A stretch of 64,000 nucleotides of DNA from Catellatospora citrea (GTDB lineage Bacteria; Actinomycetota; Actinomycetes; Mycobacteriales; Micromonosporaceae). A program made the position numbers and the translations under genes. A model generated the notes under the pieces. The model had not been told where the DNA came from. It saw nothing but the letters and a program-made list of their open reading frames with translations, and did no database searches. This document shows positions 52,098-59,725 of this stretch, in pieces. Position 1 is the first letter of the stretch. Every line of letters begins with the position of its first letter. The DNA lies in the NCBI RefSeq assembly GCF_003610235.1, contig NZ_RAPR01000001.1, forward strand, positions 8,742,001-8,806,000, given 5' to 3'.

Positions 52098-52928
52098 ATG
52101 GAGTTCGGCGTCGGTTATTTCCCGACCCATGACGGCATGAGCCCGGGCGAGGTCGCCCGGCTCGTCGAGGACCGCGGCCAGAACGCGCTGTTCTTCGCCG
52201 AGCACAGCCACATCCCCGCCAGCCGGGAGAGCCCCTACCCGTTCGGCGAGATGCCGCCCAAGTACTGGCACTGCTACGACCTGTTCGTCGCGCTGACCGC
52301 CGCCGCCGCGGCGACCTCGCGGCTGCGCGTGGGCAGCGGCATCTGCCTGGTCATCCAGCGCGACCCGATCCACACGGCGAAAGCCGTGGCCAGCGTCGAC
52401 CACCTGTCCGGCGGCCGGTTCGAGTTCGGCGTGGGCGCGGGCTGGAACCGTGAGGAGATGCGCAACCACGGCACGGACCCGAAGGTGCGCATGGCCATAC
52501 TGGCCGAGCGGGTCGAGGCGATGAAGGAGATCTGGTCCCGGCACGAGGCCAGCTACTCCGGCGAGTACGTGAACTTCGACCGGATCTGGTCGTATCCGAA
52601 GCCCGCACAGTGGCCGCACCCGCCGATCCTGGTCGGCGGCACCGGCCCGACCGTGCTCGACCGGGTGCTGGCGTTCGCCGACGGCTGGATGCCGAACTGG
52701 GGCGAGGACGCCGCCGTGCTGGACCGGATCGCCCAACTGCGGGCCCGGGCCGAGCGGCCGATCCAGGTGCAGCTGATGTCGGTGCCGGCCGACCCCGCCG
52801 TGCTGGAGCGGCTGGCCCAGGCCGGGGTGCACCGGGCCATGCACTGGCTGCCGTCCGGTCCCGAGGCGGTCGTCCAGCGGGCTCTGGAGCAGTGGGAGCA
52901 CGCGATCGGCACGTACACCAAGGGGTGA
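52098..52928 (+). CDS. LLM-class F420-dependent oxidoreductase
   Basis: A 276-residue TIM-barrel enzyme of the luciferase-like monooxygenase family, F420-type (TIGR03619-like): FGVGYFPTHDGMSPGEVARL start, FFAEHSHIPAS, LRVGSGICLVIQRDPI, GRFEFGVGAGWNREEM and PILVGGTGP. It would transfer hydride from F420H2 to an unknown substrate. ATG 52098 gives the family N terminus; an ATG at 52056 would add a Gly/Asp-rich tail. It is coupled (GTGA) to the PPOX-type gene downstream, also probably F420-dependent. Confidence 0.9.
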   Translation: MEFGVGYFPTHDGMSPGEVARLVEDRGQNALFFAEHSHIPASRESPYPFGEMPPKYWHCYDLFVALTAAAAATSRLRVGSGICLVIQRDPIHTAKAVASVDHLSGGRFEFGVGAGWNREEMRNHGTDPKVRMAILAERVEAMKEIWSRHEASYSGEYVNFDRIWSYPKPAQWPHPPILVGGTGPTVLDRVLAFADGWMPNWGEDAAVLDRIAQLRARAERPIQVQLMSVPADPAVLERLAQAGVHRAMHWLPSGPEAVVQRALEQWEHAIGTYTKG

Positions 52929-53338
52929 GCGCCGACCGGGAGCGTTTCGCGACCGCGCGGGTCGCCCGGCTCGCGACGGTCGGCCCGTCCGGCGCGCCGC
53001 ACCTGGTGCCGGTGGTGTTCGCGCTGGCCGGGGACACCGTCTACAGCGCGGTGGACCGCAAGCCCAAACGCACCCTCGCCCTGCGCCGGCTGGCCAACGT
53101 GGCCGCCGACCCGCGCGTGTGCCTGCTCGCCGACCACTACGACGACGACTGGTCGGCGCTGTGGTGGGTCCGCGCCGACGGCGCCGCCCGGGTGCTGGCC
53201 GCCGCCGATCCCGAGGCGGCGACGGCACTCGCGCTGCTGGCCGAGCGCTACCCGCAATACGTCACGCAGCCCCCGCCGGGCCCGGTGCTGGCCGTGGACG
53301 TGGCGCGGTGGACCGGGTGGACCGCGGCCGGTCGCTGA
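52925..53338 (+). CDS. PPOX-class F420-dependent protein (TIGR03668-like)
   Basis: A 137-residue split-barrel flavin/F420-binding protein. Features: FATARVARLATVGPSGAPHLVPVVFAL start, DTVYSAVDRKPKRTLALRRL, and VCLLADHYDDDWSALWWVRADG. This matches the Rv0121-type group. The GTG overlaps the preceding LLM gene's stop, so the two F420-type enzymes are made together and may act on the same compound. It is shorter than pyridoxamine phosphate oxidases and lacks their PLP site. Confidence 0.88.
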   Translation: MSADRERFATARVARLATVGPSGAPHLVPVVFALAGDTVYSAVDRKPKRTLALRRLANVAADPRVCLLADHYDDDWSALWWVRADGAARVLAAADPEAATALALLAERYPQYVTQPPPGPVLAVDVARWTGWTAAGR

Positions 53339-53442
53339 GTAATGCCGTTCGCATCCGCGGCGGCCGGGGTTCGGGCGACGATGGTCGAGGTGAGTGCCTT
53401 CGCCCCGGCGACATGCCGGTGGCCTCGCGGAAGGGGAACGTC

Positions 53443-53766
53443 ATGCCGCAGGACCCGGACGAGAAACGCGACCGTCGCCGCAAGCACGTGACCTCGGCGG
53501 TCCGCACCATGGAGCGCAAGATCGGCGAGGCGGAGGCGAAGGCGAGCCGGGTGCCCGGCACCGAGGAGATCCTGGCGATGGAGGCCAAGCGGGCCCGCGC
53601 CCGGGCGAAGAAGGAGATCAAGTCCGGCCGGATGCTGTCCATGCCGCCCGCGCCCGCGGCCGGCGAGCTCAGCCGCGACGAGCTCTACGAGGAGGCGCGG
53701 CGGCGCAACATCAAGGGCCGCTCCTCGATGACCAAGGCTCAGCTGGAGCACGCGCTGCGCCGGTAA
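53443..53766 (+). CDS. Small basic protein with C-terminal SAP-like domain
   Basis: A 107-residue, strongly charged protein. The first 70 residues are a Lys/Arg/Glu-rich helix, probably coiled coil (EKRDRRRKHVTSAVRTMERK). The last 35, LSRDELYEEARRRNIKGRSS then MTKAQLEHALRR, form a SAP/Rho-N-like helix-loop-helix that usually binds nucleic acid. AGGGGAA precedes ATG 53443; an ATG at 53413 is less likely. A nucleoid- or RNA-associated role is inference. Confidence 0.78.
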   Translation: MPQDPDEKRDRRRKHVTSAVRTMERKIGEAEAKASRVPGTEEILAMEAKRARARAKKEIKSGRMLSMPPAPAAGELSRDELYEEARRRNIKGRSSMTKAQLEHALRR

Positions 53767-53830
53767 TCCTTACGTAACCCCGTTGACCTGGGCAGACGCT
53801 CGGAACGCGACGTAGTCTGCGGTATGCGCG

Positions 53831-53857
53831 ACACGTATACACACGATGTATACGTGT
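53831..53857. promoter_or_regulatory. PadR operator: 11-bp inverted repeat
   Basis: ACACGTATACA and TGTATACGTGT are perfect inverted repeats separated by 5 bases, lying 18 bases before the PadR ATG at 53875. Such GTATAC-containing palindromes are typical PadR binding sites, and the location within the promoter/leader implies autorepression of the three-gene operon. Confidence 0.7.
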
Positions 53858-53874
53858 GGTGTACAGTCCTCGCC

Positions 53875-54399
53875 ATGTCGATCGGTCACTCATTCCTCGG
53901 CCTGCTCGAAGGCAAGCCCCGACACGGGTACGACCTCAAGCGCGCCTACGACGAGCGCTTCTCACCCGGCCGCCCCCTGCACCACGGCCAGGTCTACGCC
54001 ACACTGTCCCGCCTGCTCAAGAACGGCCTGGTCGTCGTCGACGGACTGGAACCGGGGGAGGGGCCCGAGCGCAAGCGCTACGCGGTCACCGACGCCGGCA
54101 TCACCGACGTGCAGACCTGGCTCAGCCAGCCGGAGAAGCCCGAGCCCTACCTGCAGAGCGTGCTCTACACCAAGGTCGTCCTCGCGCTGATGACCGGCCG
54201 CCCCGCCGACGAGATCCTCGACGTGCAGCGCACCGAGCACCTGCGGCTGATGCGCGAGGTGACCCGCCGCAAGACCGGCGGCGACCTCGCCGAGCAGCTG
54301 ATCTGCGACCACGCCCTGTTCCACCTCGAAGCCGACCTGCGCTGGCTCGAACTGACCGCGGCCCGGCTCAACGAGCTGGCCGCCCGAGTCCACCCGTGA
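53875..54399 (+). CDS. PadR-family transcriptional regulator
   Basis: A 174-residue regulator. The PadR winged helix fills about 1-85: GHSFLGLLEGKPRHGYDLKR, then PLHHGQVYATLSRLLKNGLV and KRYAVTDAG. A helical C-terminal dimerisation domain follows. The ATG at 53875 gives the family N terminus; an upstream ATG at 53824 would start inside the operator. It heads an operon with an ABC exporter, the usual arrangement for drug- or peptide-responsive PadR proteins such as LmrR. The inducer is unknown. Confidence 0.93.
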   Translation: MSIGHSFLGLLEGKPRHGYDLKRAYDERFSPGRPLHHGQVYATLSRLLKNGLVVVDGLEPGEGPERKRYAVTDAGITDVQTWLSQPEKPEPYLQSVLYTKVVLALMTGRPADEILDVQRTEHLRLMREVTRRKTGGDLAEQLICDHALFHLEADLRWLELTAARLNELAARVHP

Positions 54400-54431
54400 C
54401 CCCGGACCACCCCCGCAAGGAGAACCACCCC

Positions 54432-55112
54432 ATGACCGAGCCCCTGCTGGTCGGCACCGACCTGTTCAAGATGTACGGCACCACCCCCGCACTGCGCGGC
54501 TCCTCCCTCACCATCCGGGCCGGGGAGATCGTCGCGGTGATGGGCTCCTCCGGCTCCGGCAAGTCGACGCTGCTGCACTGCCTCGCCGGCATCGTGCGCC
54601 CCGACGACGGCACCGTCGTGTACGCCGGCCGCGAGATCTCCGCGATGTCCGACGTCGAGCGCAGCGCCCTGCGCCGCCGCGACTTCGGTTTCGTCTTCCA
54701 GTTCGGCCAGCTCGTGCCGGAGCTGACCTGCGTCGAGAACGTCGCCCTGCCGCTGCGGCTGGACGGGGTGCGCCGCAAGGAGGCCGAGCGCCGCTCCCGC
54801 GAGTGGCTCGACCGGCTTGAGGTCGGCGACGTGGCGGGCAAGCTGCCCGGCCAGATCTCCGGCGGCCAGGGCCAGCGCGTGGCCGTGGCCCGCGCCCTGG
54901 TCACCGAGCCCAAGGTCGTCTTCGCCGACGAGCCCACCGGCGCGCTGGACTCGCTCAACGGCGAGAAGGTCATGCAGCTGCTCGGCCAGGCCGCCCGTGA
55001 CACCGGCGCGGCCGTGGTGCTGGTGACGCACGAGCCCCGGGTCGCCGCGTACGCCGACCGGGAGGTCGTGGTCCGCGACGGCGCCTCGCTGGACCTGGAG
55101 CGTGTCGCGTGA
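54432..55112 (+). CDS. ABC transporter ATP-binding protein (MacB/LolD type)
   Basis: A 226-residue ATPase with Walker A GSSGSGKST, Q-loop region FVFQFGQLVPELT, signature ISGGQGQRVAVARAL, Walker B VVFADEPTG and the H-loop in VLVTHEPRVAAYAD. It partners the FtsX-like permease encoded next (GTGA overlap at 55109). The MacB/LolD class couples ATP hydrolysis to mechanical work on peptides, antibiotics or lipoproteins rather than classical import. GGAGAAC precedes the ATG. Confidence 0.95.
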   Translation: MTEPLLVGTDLFKMYGTTPALRGSSLTIRAGEIVAVMGSSGSGKSTLLHCLAGIVRPDDGTVVYAGREISAMSDVERSALRRRDFGFVFQFGQLVPELTCVENVALPLRLDGVRRKEAERRSREWLDRLEVGDVAGKLPGQISGGQGQRVAVARALVTEPKVVFADEPTGALDSLNGEKVMQLLGQAARDTGAAVVLVTHEPRVAAYADREVVVRDGASLDLERVA

Positions 55113-57421
55113 GCCCGTCCTGGCTGCGGGAACTGCTGCTTGGGGCGCGCATGGCGCTGGCCGGCGGCCGCTCCGGCCTGGCCCGCGCCGCGCTGACCGC
55201 CCTGGGCGTCGGCCTCGGCGTGGCGATGCTGCTGGCCGCGGTCAGCATCCCGCACATGATGGCCGCCCGCAGCGAGCGCGGGGCCTCCCGAGCCGACCAG
55301 AACTACGGCATGGAGGTCGCGCTCACCGACCGGAGCACGCTCGTCGGCGTCACCGACATGGAGTACCGCGACGAGCCGATCCGTGGGCGGCTGATCCAGG
55401 GCGAGGGCCGCGATCCGGTGGTGCCGCCCGGCCTGACCGCGCTGCCGCGTCCGGGTGAGATGGCGGTCTCCCCGGCGCTGGCGCGGCTGCTGCTGTCCCC
55501 GGAAGGAGCGCTGCTGCGCGAGCGGCTGGACTACCCGACGACGGCCGTGATCGCCCCCGAGGGGCTGCAAGGCCCGGCTGAACTGGCCTTCTACCTCGGC
55601 TCGGACCTGCTGTCCTTCGACACCGGCGGGGTGGGCCGCCGCAACGCCTTCGGCGACGAGTACACCTCCGAGGGGCTGGACCCGGTCCTGCTGCTCCTTG
55701 TGGTGATCATCTTCGTGGTGCTGCTGCTGCCGGTCGCCATGTTCGTCGCGTCGGCGATCCGCTTCGGCGGCGACAGCCGGGACCGGCGGCTGGCCGGGGT
55801 GCGCCTGGTCGGCGCGGACACCGGCATGGCCCGGCGCATCGCCGCCGGCGAGGCCATGCTCAGCGCACTGCTCGGCGTCGCGGCCGGCGGGCTGATGTTC
55901 CTGGCCGGGCGCTCCTTCGTCGGCTCGGTCGAGCTGATGGGCATCAGCGTGTTCCCCTCCGACGTCCAGCCGGACCCGGTGCTCGGGGCCCTCATCGTGC
56001 TGGCGGTGCCCGCCGCCGCGGTCGTGGTCACCGTGCTCTCCCTGCGCCGCGTCATGATCGAACCCTTGGGCGTGGTACGCCGCGGCGGCGACACCCGCCG
56101 CCGGCTCTGGTGGCGGCTGCTCCTGCCCGCCCTCGGCGTCCTCCTGCTGCTGCCGCTGGTCGGCAGTGTCAGCAGGGAGGGCGAAGGGTTCAGTGAATGG
56201 CAGGTCATCGGCGGGGTGTGCTTCATCCTGCTCGGCGTCGCCACCCTGCTGCCCTGGCTGGTGCAGTCGGTCGTCCGCCGGATCCATGGCGGACCGGTGG
56301 CCTGGCAGCTCGCCGTCCGGCGGCTCCAGCTCGACGGCAGCATGTCGGCCCGCGCCGTCACCGGCGTCGCCGTCGCGGTCGCCGGGGCGATCGGCCTGCA
56401 GATGATGTTCGCCGCCGTCGAAGCCAACTACCAGCGCTACAGCGGCCAGGACACCACCCGCGCCCAGATGTACACCGCGGTTCGCCTGCCGCACGGCTGG
56501 TCGGACGCGGCCGGGTTCACCGCCCGGCTCGCCGCGACGCCGGGCGTCACCTCGGTGACGTCCCGCAGCATCGTGAGCACCAGCCAGCCCGTGACGGCCA
56601 GCGGCGAGGAGCCGTCCGCGCCGCTGACCATCGCCGACTGCGACGTGCTGCGGCAGTTCGCCGAGATCGGCGCATGCACCGACGGCGACGCCTTCCTCGT
56701 CGAGAGCCGGGAGGTGCCGCCACCCGCGCCCGGCACCACGGTCACCCTGAACGAGGAGGGCAAGAGCGGCTCCTGGACGGTGCCGGCCGGAGCACGCACC
56801 GTGCAGCCGCTGCGCGATCCGCTGAACGGGGAGAACACCATCGGCGTGCTGGTCACGCCCGCGGCACTGTCCCCGGCGATCCGCGACCGGTCGGACCTGC
56901 AGCTGCAGACACTGATCACCGTCGACCCGGCCGCGGCCGACATGCTGGAGCGGGTGACCAACACCCGGTGGCAGCTCGACCCGCTCGGCACGACCTGGGA
57001 GCTCAACCCGACCGTCGTCGACAACAAGTTCGCCCAGGTCCGGCGCGGCCTGTTCATCGGGGCCGCGCTGACGCTGCTGCTGATCGGCGCGAGCCTGCTC
57101 GTCGTCGTGCTGGAGCAGTTGCGCGACCGTCGCCGGCTGCTGGCGGTGCTGGTCGCGTTCGGCACCCGGCGGCGCACCATGAGCTGGGCGATCCTGTGGC
57201 AGACCGCGGTGCCGGTGGTGCTCGGCCTGGTGCTGGCCTGCGCCGCCGGCGTGGGTCTGGGCGCGGTGCTGCTGCGCATCATCGACGCGCCGGTGGCGAT
57301 CGACTGGGCCGGCATCGGCGTGGTGTCCGCATTGGCGGGAGGCGTCATCCTGCTGGTCACCGCGCTGAGCCTGCCGGTGCTGTGGCGACTCATGCGCGCC
57401 GAGGGCCTGCGCACGGAGTGA
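55109..57421 (+). CDS. FtsX-like ABC permease
   Basis: A 770-residue membrane protein. One N-terminal helix is followed by an extracytoplasmic domain, then helices near 200 (LLLVVIIFVVLLLPVAM), 245-265 and 290-312. A second block near 340-430 precedes another large outside domain (about 450-640), and three helices close the protein (LLLIGASLLVVVLEQ first). This duplicated FtsX/MacB layout fits the MacB/BceB-type exporter permeases. With the ATPase and PadR it forms a regulated resistance- or export-type operon. A long hairpin follows. Confidence 0.9.
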   Translation: MSPSWLRELLLGARMALAGGRSGLARAALTALGVGLGVAMLLAAVSIPHMMAARSERGASRADQNYGMEVALTDRSTLVGVTDMEYRDEPIRGRLIQGEGRDPVVPPGLTALPRPGEMAVSPALARLLLSPEGALLRERLDYPTTAVIAPEGLQGPAELAFYLGSDLLSFDTGGVGRRNAFGDEYTSEGLDPVLLLLVVIIFVVLLLPVAMFVASAIRFGGDSRDRRLAGVRLVGADTGMARRIAAGEAMLSALLGVAAGGLMFLAGRSFVGSVELMGISVFPSDVQPDPVLGALIVLAVPAAAVVVTVLSLRRVMIEPLGVVRRGGDTRRRLWWRLLLPALGVLLLLPLVGSVSREGEGFSEWQVIGGVCFILLGVATLLPWLVQSVVRRIHGGPVAWQLAVRRLQLDGSMSARAVTGVAVAVAGAIGLQMMFAAVEANYQRYSGQDTTRAQMYTAVRLPHGWSDAAGFTARLAATPGVTSVTSRSIVSTSQPVTASGEEPSAPLTIADCDVLRQFAEIGACTDGDAFLVESREVPPPAPGTTVTLNEEGKSGSWTVPAGARTVQPLRDPLNGENTIGVLVTPAALSPAIRDRSDLQLQTLITVDPAAADMLERVTNTRWQLDPLGTTWELNPTVVDNKFAQVRRGLFIGAALTLLLIGASLLVVVLEQLRDRRRLLAVLVAFGTRRRTMSWAILWQTAVPVVLGLVLACAAGVGLGAVLLRIIDAPVAIDWAGIGVVSALAGGVILLVTALSLPVLWRLMRAEGLRTE

Positions 57422-57431
57422 CGTGCGGGTG

Positions 57432-57496
57432 ATGGTCGCCGTCTCGGGTCGACAACTGGCGTTCGACCGCAGTTCTCGACCCGAGACAGCGACCAT
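57432..57496. terminator. Long hairpin after the PadR-ABC operon
   Basis: Arms 57432-57458 and 57470-57496 match at 25 of 27 positions around an 11-base loop; cores are GTCTCGGGTCGA and TCGACCCGAGAC, with outer ATGGTCGC/GCGACCAT. It begins eleven bases after the permease stop codon. The length and near-perfect pairing fit a terminator or a small repeat element. Confidence 0.65.
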
Positions 57497-57562
57497 GCTG
57501 CCGACGCCGCCGGTTTGCCCGCCGCGGGCTGCGCCGGGCTCGGGCAATGGCAGCATGATGGC

Positions 57563-58624
57563 ATGACGTACCTGCCCACCCCTTACGTGTCGGTCGATGT
57601 CGACGTGCTGGACCGCAACGTCGCCCGGATGGCGGCGTTCACCCGCGAGCGCGACCTCGCCCTGCGTCCGCACGCCAAGACGCACAAGTGCCTGGAGATC
57701 GCCCGGCGGCAGCTCGCGGCGGGGGCGGTCGGGCTGACCGTGGCGACGGTGGCCGAGGCCGAGGTGTTCGCCGCGGCAGGCTGCGAGGACCTGTTCATCG
57801 CGTACCCGCTGTGGGTCGATCAGGCGCGCGGCGCACGGCTGCGCGAGGTCGCGGCCCGGGCCGTGGTGCGCGTCGGCGTGGACTCGGCCGAGAGTGCCCA
57901 GGCGCTGGTGCGGCACGCCGGGCGCGACATCGAGGTGATGGTGGAGGTGGACAGCGGGCACCATCGCAGCGGCGTGCGTCCCGCCGACGCCGCCGCGGTC
58001 GCGCTGGCCGCGGACAAGGCGGGCCTGCGGGTACGCGGCGTGTTCACGTTCCCCGGGCACGGCTACGGCCCGGCGCTGGCCGAGGGCGTCGCCGCCGAGG
58101 AGGCGGTGGCGCTGGTCGAGGCGGCCGACGCGATGCGGGCGGCCGGGTTCGACCCCGACGTGGTCAGCGGCGGGTCGACGCCCACCGCCTCGTGGAGCCA
58201 CGTCGCGGCGCTCAACGAGATCCGGCCGGGCGTGTACGTCTTCAACGACGCTCAGCAGGTCGAACTAGGCGTCTGCGACTTCGACGACGTGGCGCTCGCC
58301 GTGGTGGCCACGGTGGTCAGCCGGTCCGCCGACCACGTGATCCTGGACGCGGGCGGCAAGGTGCTCGGTGCGGACCGCTCGGCCTGGGCGACCGGCCACG
58401 GCCGCCTTCCCGACCTGCCCGACGCCCGCATCACCGCACTGTCCGAACACCACGCGACGGTGACCGTTCCGCCGGGCGCCGACCTGCCCGAGCGCGGCTC
58501 CCGGCTGCGCGTCGTGCCCAACCACGTGTGTGCCACGGTCAACCTCGCCGACGAGCTGATCGCCGTCTCCGGTGGCGAGATCGTCGACCGATGGGCGGTC
58601 GCCGCACGGGGGGCCAACACCTAG
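57563..58624 (+). CDS. D-threonine aldolase / D-serine dehydratase-like PLP enzyme
   Basis: A 353-residue fold-type III PLP protein (alanine-racemase N-terminal barrel plus D-Ser dehydratase-like C-terminal domain). The PLP lysine is in ALRPHAKTHKC near 43, with EVDSGHHRSGV and SGGSTPTASWS for cofactor binding. The C-terminal domain has the metal-binding His/Cys pair (VVPNHVCATVNL). It would cleave D-threonine or dehydrate a D-hydroxy amino acid. ATG 57563 has no strong ribosome site. Confidence 0.88.
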   Translation: MTYLPTPYVSVDVDVLDRNVARMAAFTRERDLALRPHAKTHKCLEIARRQLAAGAVGLTVATVAEAEVFAAAGCEDLFIAYPLWVDQARGARLREVAARAVVRVGVDSAESAQALVRHAGRDIEVMVEVDSGHHRSGVRPADAAAVALAADKAGLRVRGVFTFPGHGYGPALAEGVAAEEAVALVEAADAMRAAGFDPDVVSGGSTPTASWSHVAALNEIRPGVYVFNDAQQVELGVCDFDDVALAVVATVVSRSADHVILDAGGKVLGADRSAWATGHGRLPDLPDARITALSEHHATVTVPPGADLPERGSRLRVVPNHVCATVNLADELIAVSGGEIVDRWAVAARGANT

Positions 58625-58694
58625 CCCGGTGCGGAATCCCCGGCCGGCAGGTCACCTGCCTGCCGGGGGTGAACGGTTCCGGCTGAGCAGACCT

Positions 58695-59525
58695 TCACGG
58701 AGCGGGTTTCGCCGCCGAGCGCATCTGCCAGACGCGGGTGGCCACGGCGATCACGGCGAGCCAGGTCAGCCCGAGCGCCCAGCCGCCGAGCACGTCGCTG
58801 GGATAGTGCACGCCGAGATAGACCCGGGACAGGCCGACCAGGACGGTGCCCGCCGCCGCGGCGATCCACACCGTCGCCCACACCGTGCGGTTGCTCGTCA
58901 GCATGCACACCAGCCAGGCCAGCAGCGCGAATCCGACCAGCGAACTGGCGCTGTGCCCGGACGGGAACGAGTAACCGGCGGCCGTCACCACCTGGTCCGG
59001 CGGGCTCGGCCGGTCCCGGCCGATGATCTCCTTGATCGCGTACACGATCAGCTGGAGCACGCCCAGCGTCAGCAGTGCCAGGACCAGTGGATACCACGAG
59101 CGCTTACGCCAGCCGACGACCGCGACGGCCACCACGGCCGCCAGGGTCAGCGCGACCGCGCTGCCCAGGTCGGTGATCGCGATCTCCAGGCGGGTGAGGC
59201 CCGGTGTGCGGTGGTCGGCCAGCCACGCCACGGCGGGCCGGTCGATGACGGTCAGGTCGTCGGAGTCGACCACGGCGTCGAGCACCTCCACGAACACCGA
59301 CGCCAGCGTGAACACGATCGCCGCGCCGATGACCAGCAGCACGATCTCGCCCGCCACCCGCGCCGTGAGCCAGGACAGCGCGGCCCGTCCGTGCCGGTCC
59401 GACGCCCGTGCCCAGCGCCGCTCCGCGACGTACCCGGCGGCGGGCCGCATCGCGCACACGACCGCGTACGCGGCCACCACCAGCACCGTCACCACGCCCA
59501 GCCCGAGCAGCACGCTCCCGGTCAT
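58695..59525 (-). CDS. PAP2-family membrane phosphatase
   Basis: A 276-residue membrane protein with about six helices and the full lipid-phosphatase signature: KEIIGRDRP, SFPSGHSAS and SRVYLGVHYPSDVLGG. The active site faces outside and would dephosphorylate a lipid phosphate such as phosphatidic acid or undecaprenyl diphosphate. A long N-terminal part (1-95) carries two extra helices. GGAGAGGAG precedes ATG 59525, so GTG or ATG codons further upstream are rejected. It is divergent from the class V aminotransferase. Confidence 0.92.
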   Translation of the reverse strand: MTGSVLLGLGVVTVLVVAAYAVVCAMRPAAGYVAERRWARASDRHGRAALSWLTARVAGEIVLLVIGAAIVFTLASVFVEVLDAVVDSDDLTVIDRPAVAWLADHRTPGLTRLEIAITDLGSAVALTLAAVVAVAVVGWRKRSWYPLVLALLTLGVLQLIVYAIKEIIGRDRPSPPDQVVTAAGYSFPSGHSASSLVGFALLAWLVCMLTSNRTVWATVWIAAAAGTVLVGLSRVYLGVHYPSDVLGGWALGLTWLAVIAVATRVWQMRSAAKPAP

Positions 59526-59725
59526 ACCCGCTCCTCTCCGCCGCACGCCATTCGATCAGAGGCGGCTGGACGAAAGCTGGCAACAGGCCGCGCCGCTATC
59601 GGCAAGCGGACATCGGCGCCGACCGTGATCCGACTCCCGCGATGTGGAACGCCGCTTCCGGCGGGCCTACCGTCGGTGCTACCCGCGGCCCGAGCCCGGG
59701 GTCCCTAGTCACGGGGGAGGCGACG

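Noticed and set aside
54368..58201. A 1277-codon open frame on the minus strand
   Set aside because: It is antisense to the ABC exporter and the D-threonine-aldolase-like gene, which have clear families. Its translation is repetitive His/Gln/Arg sequence without domains.
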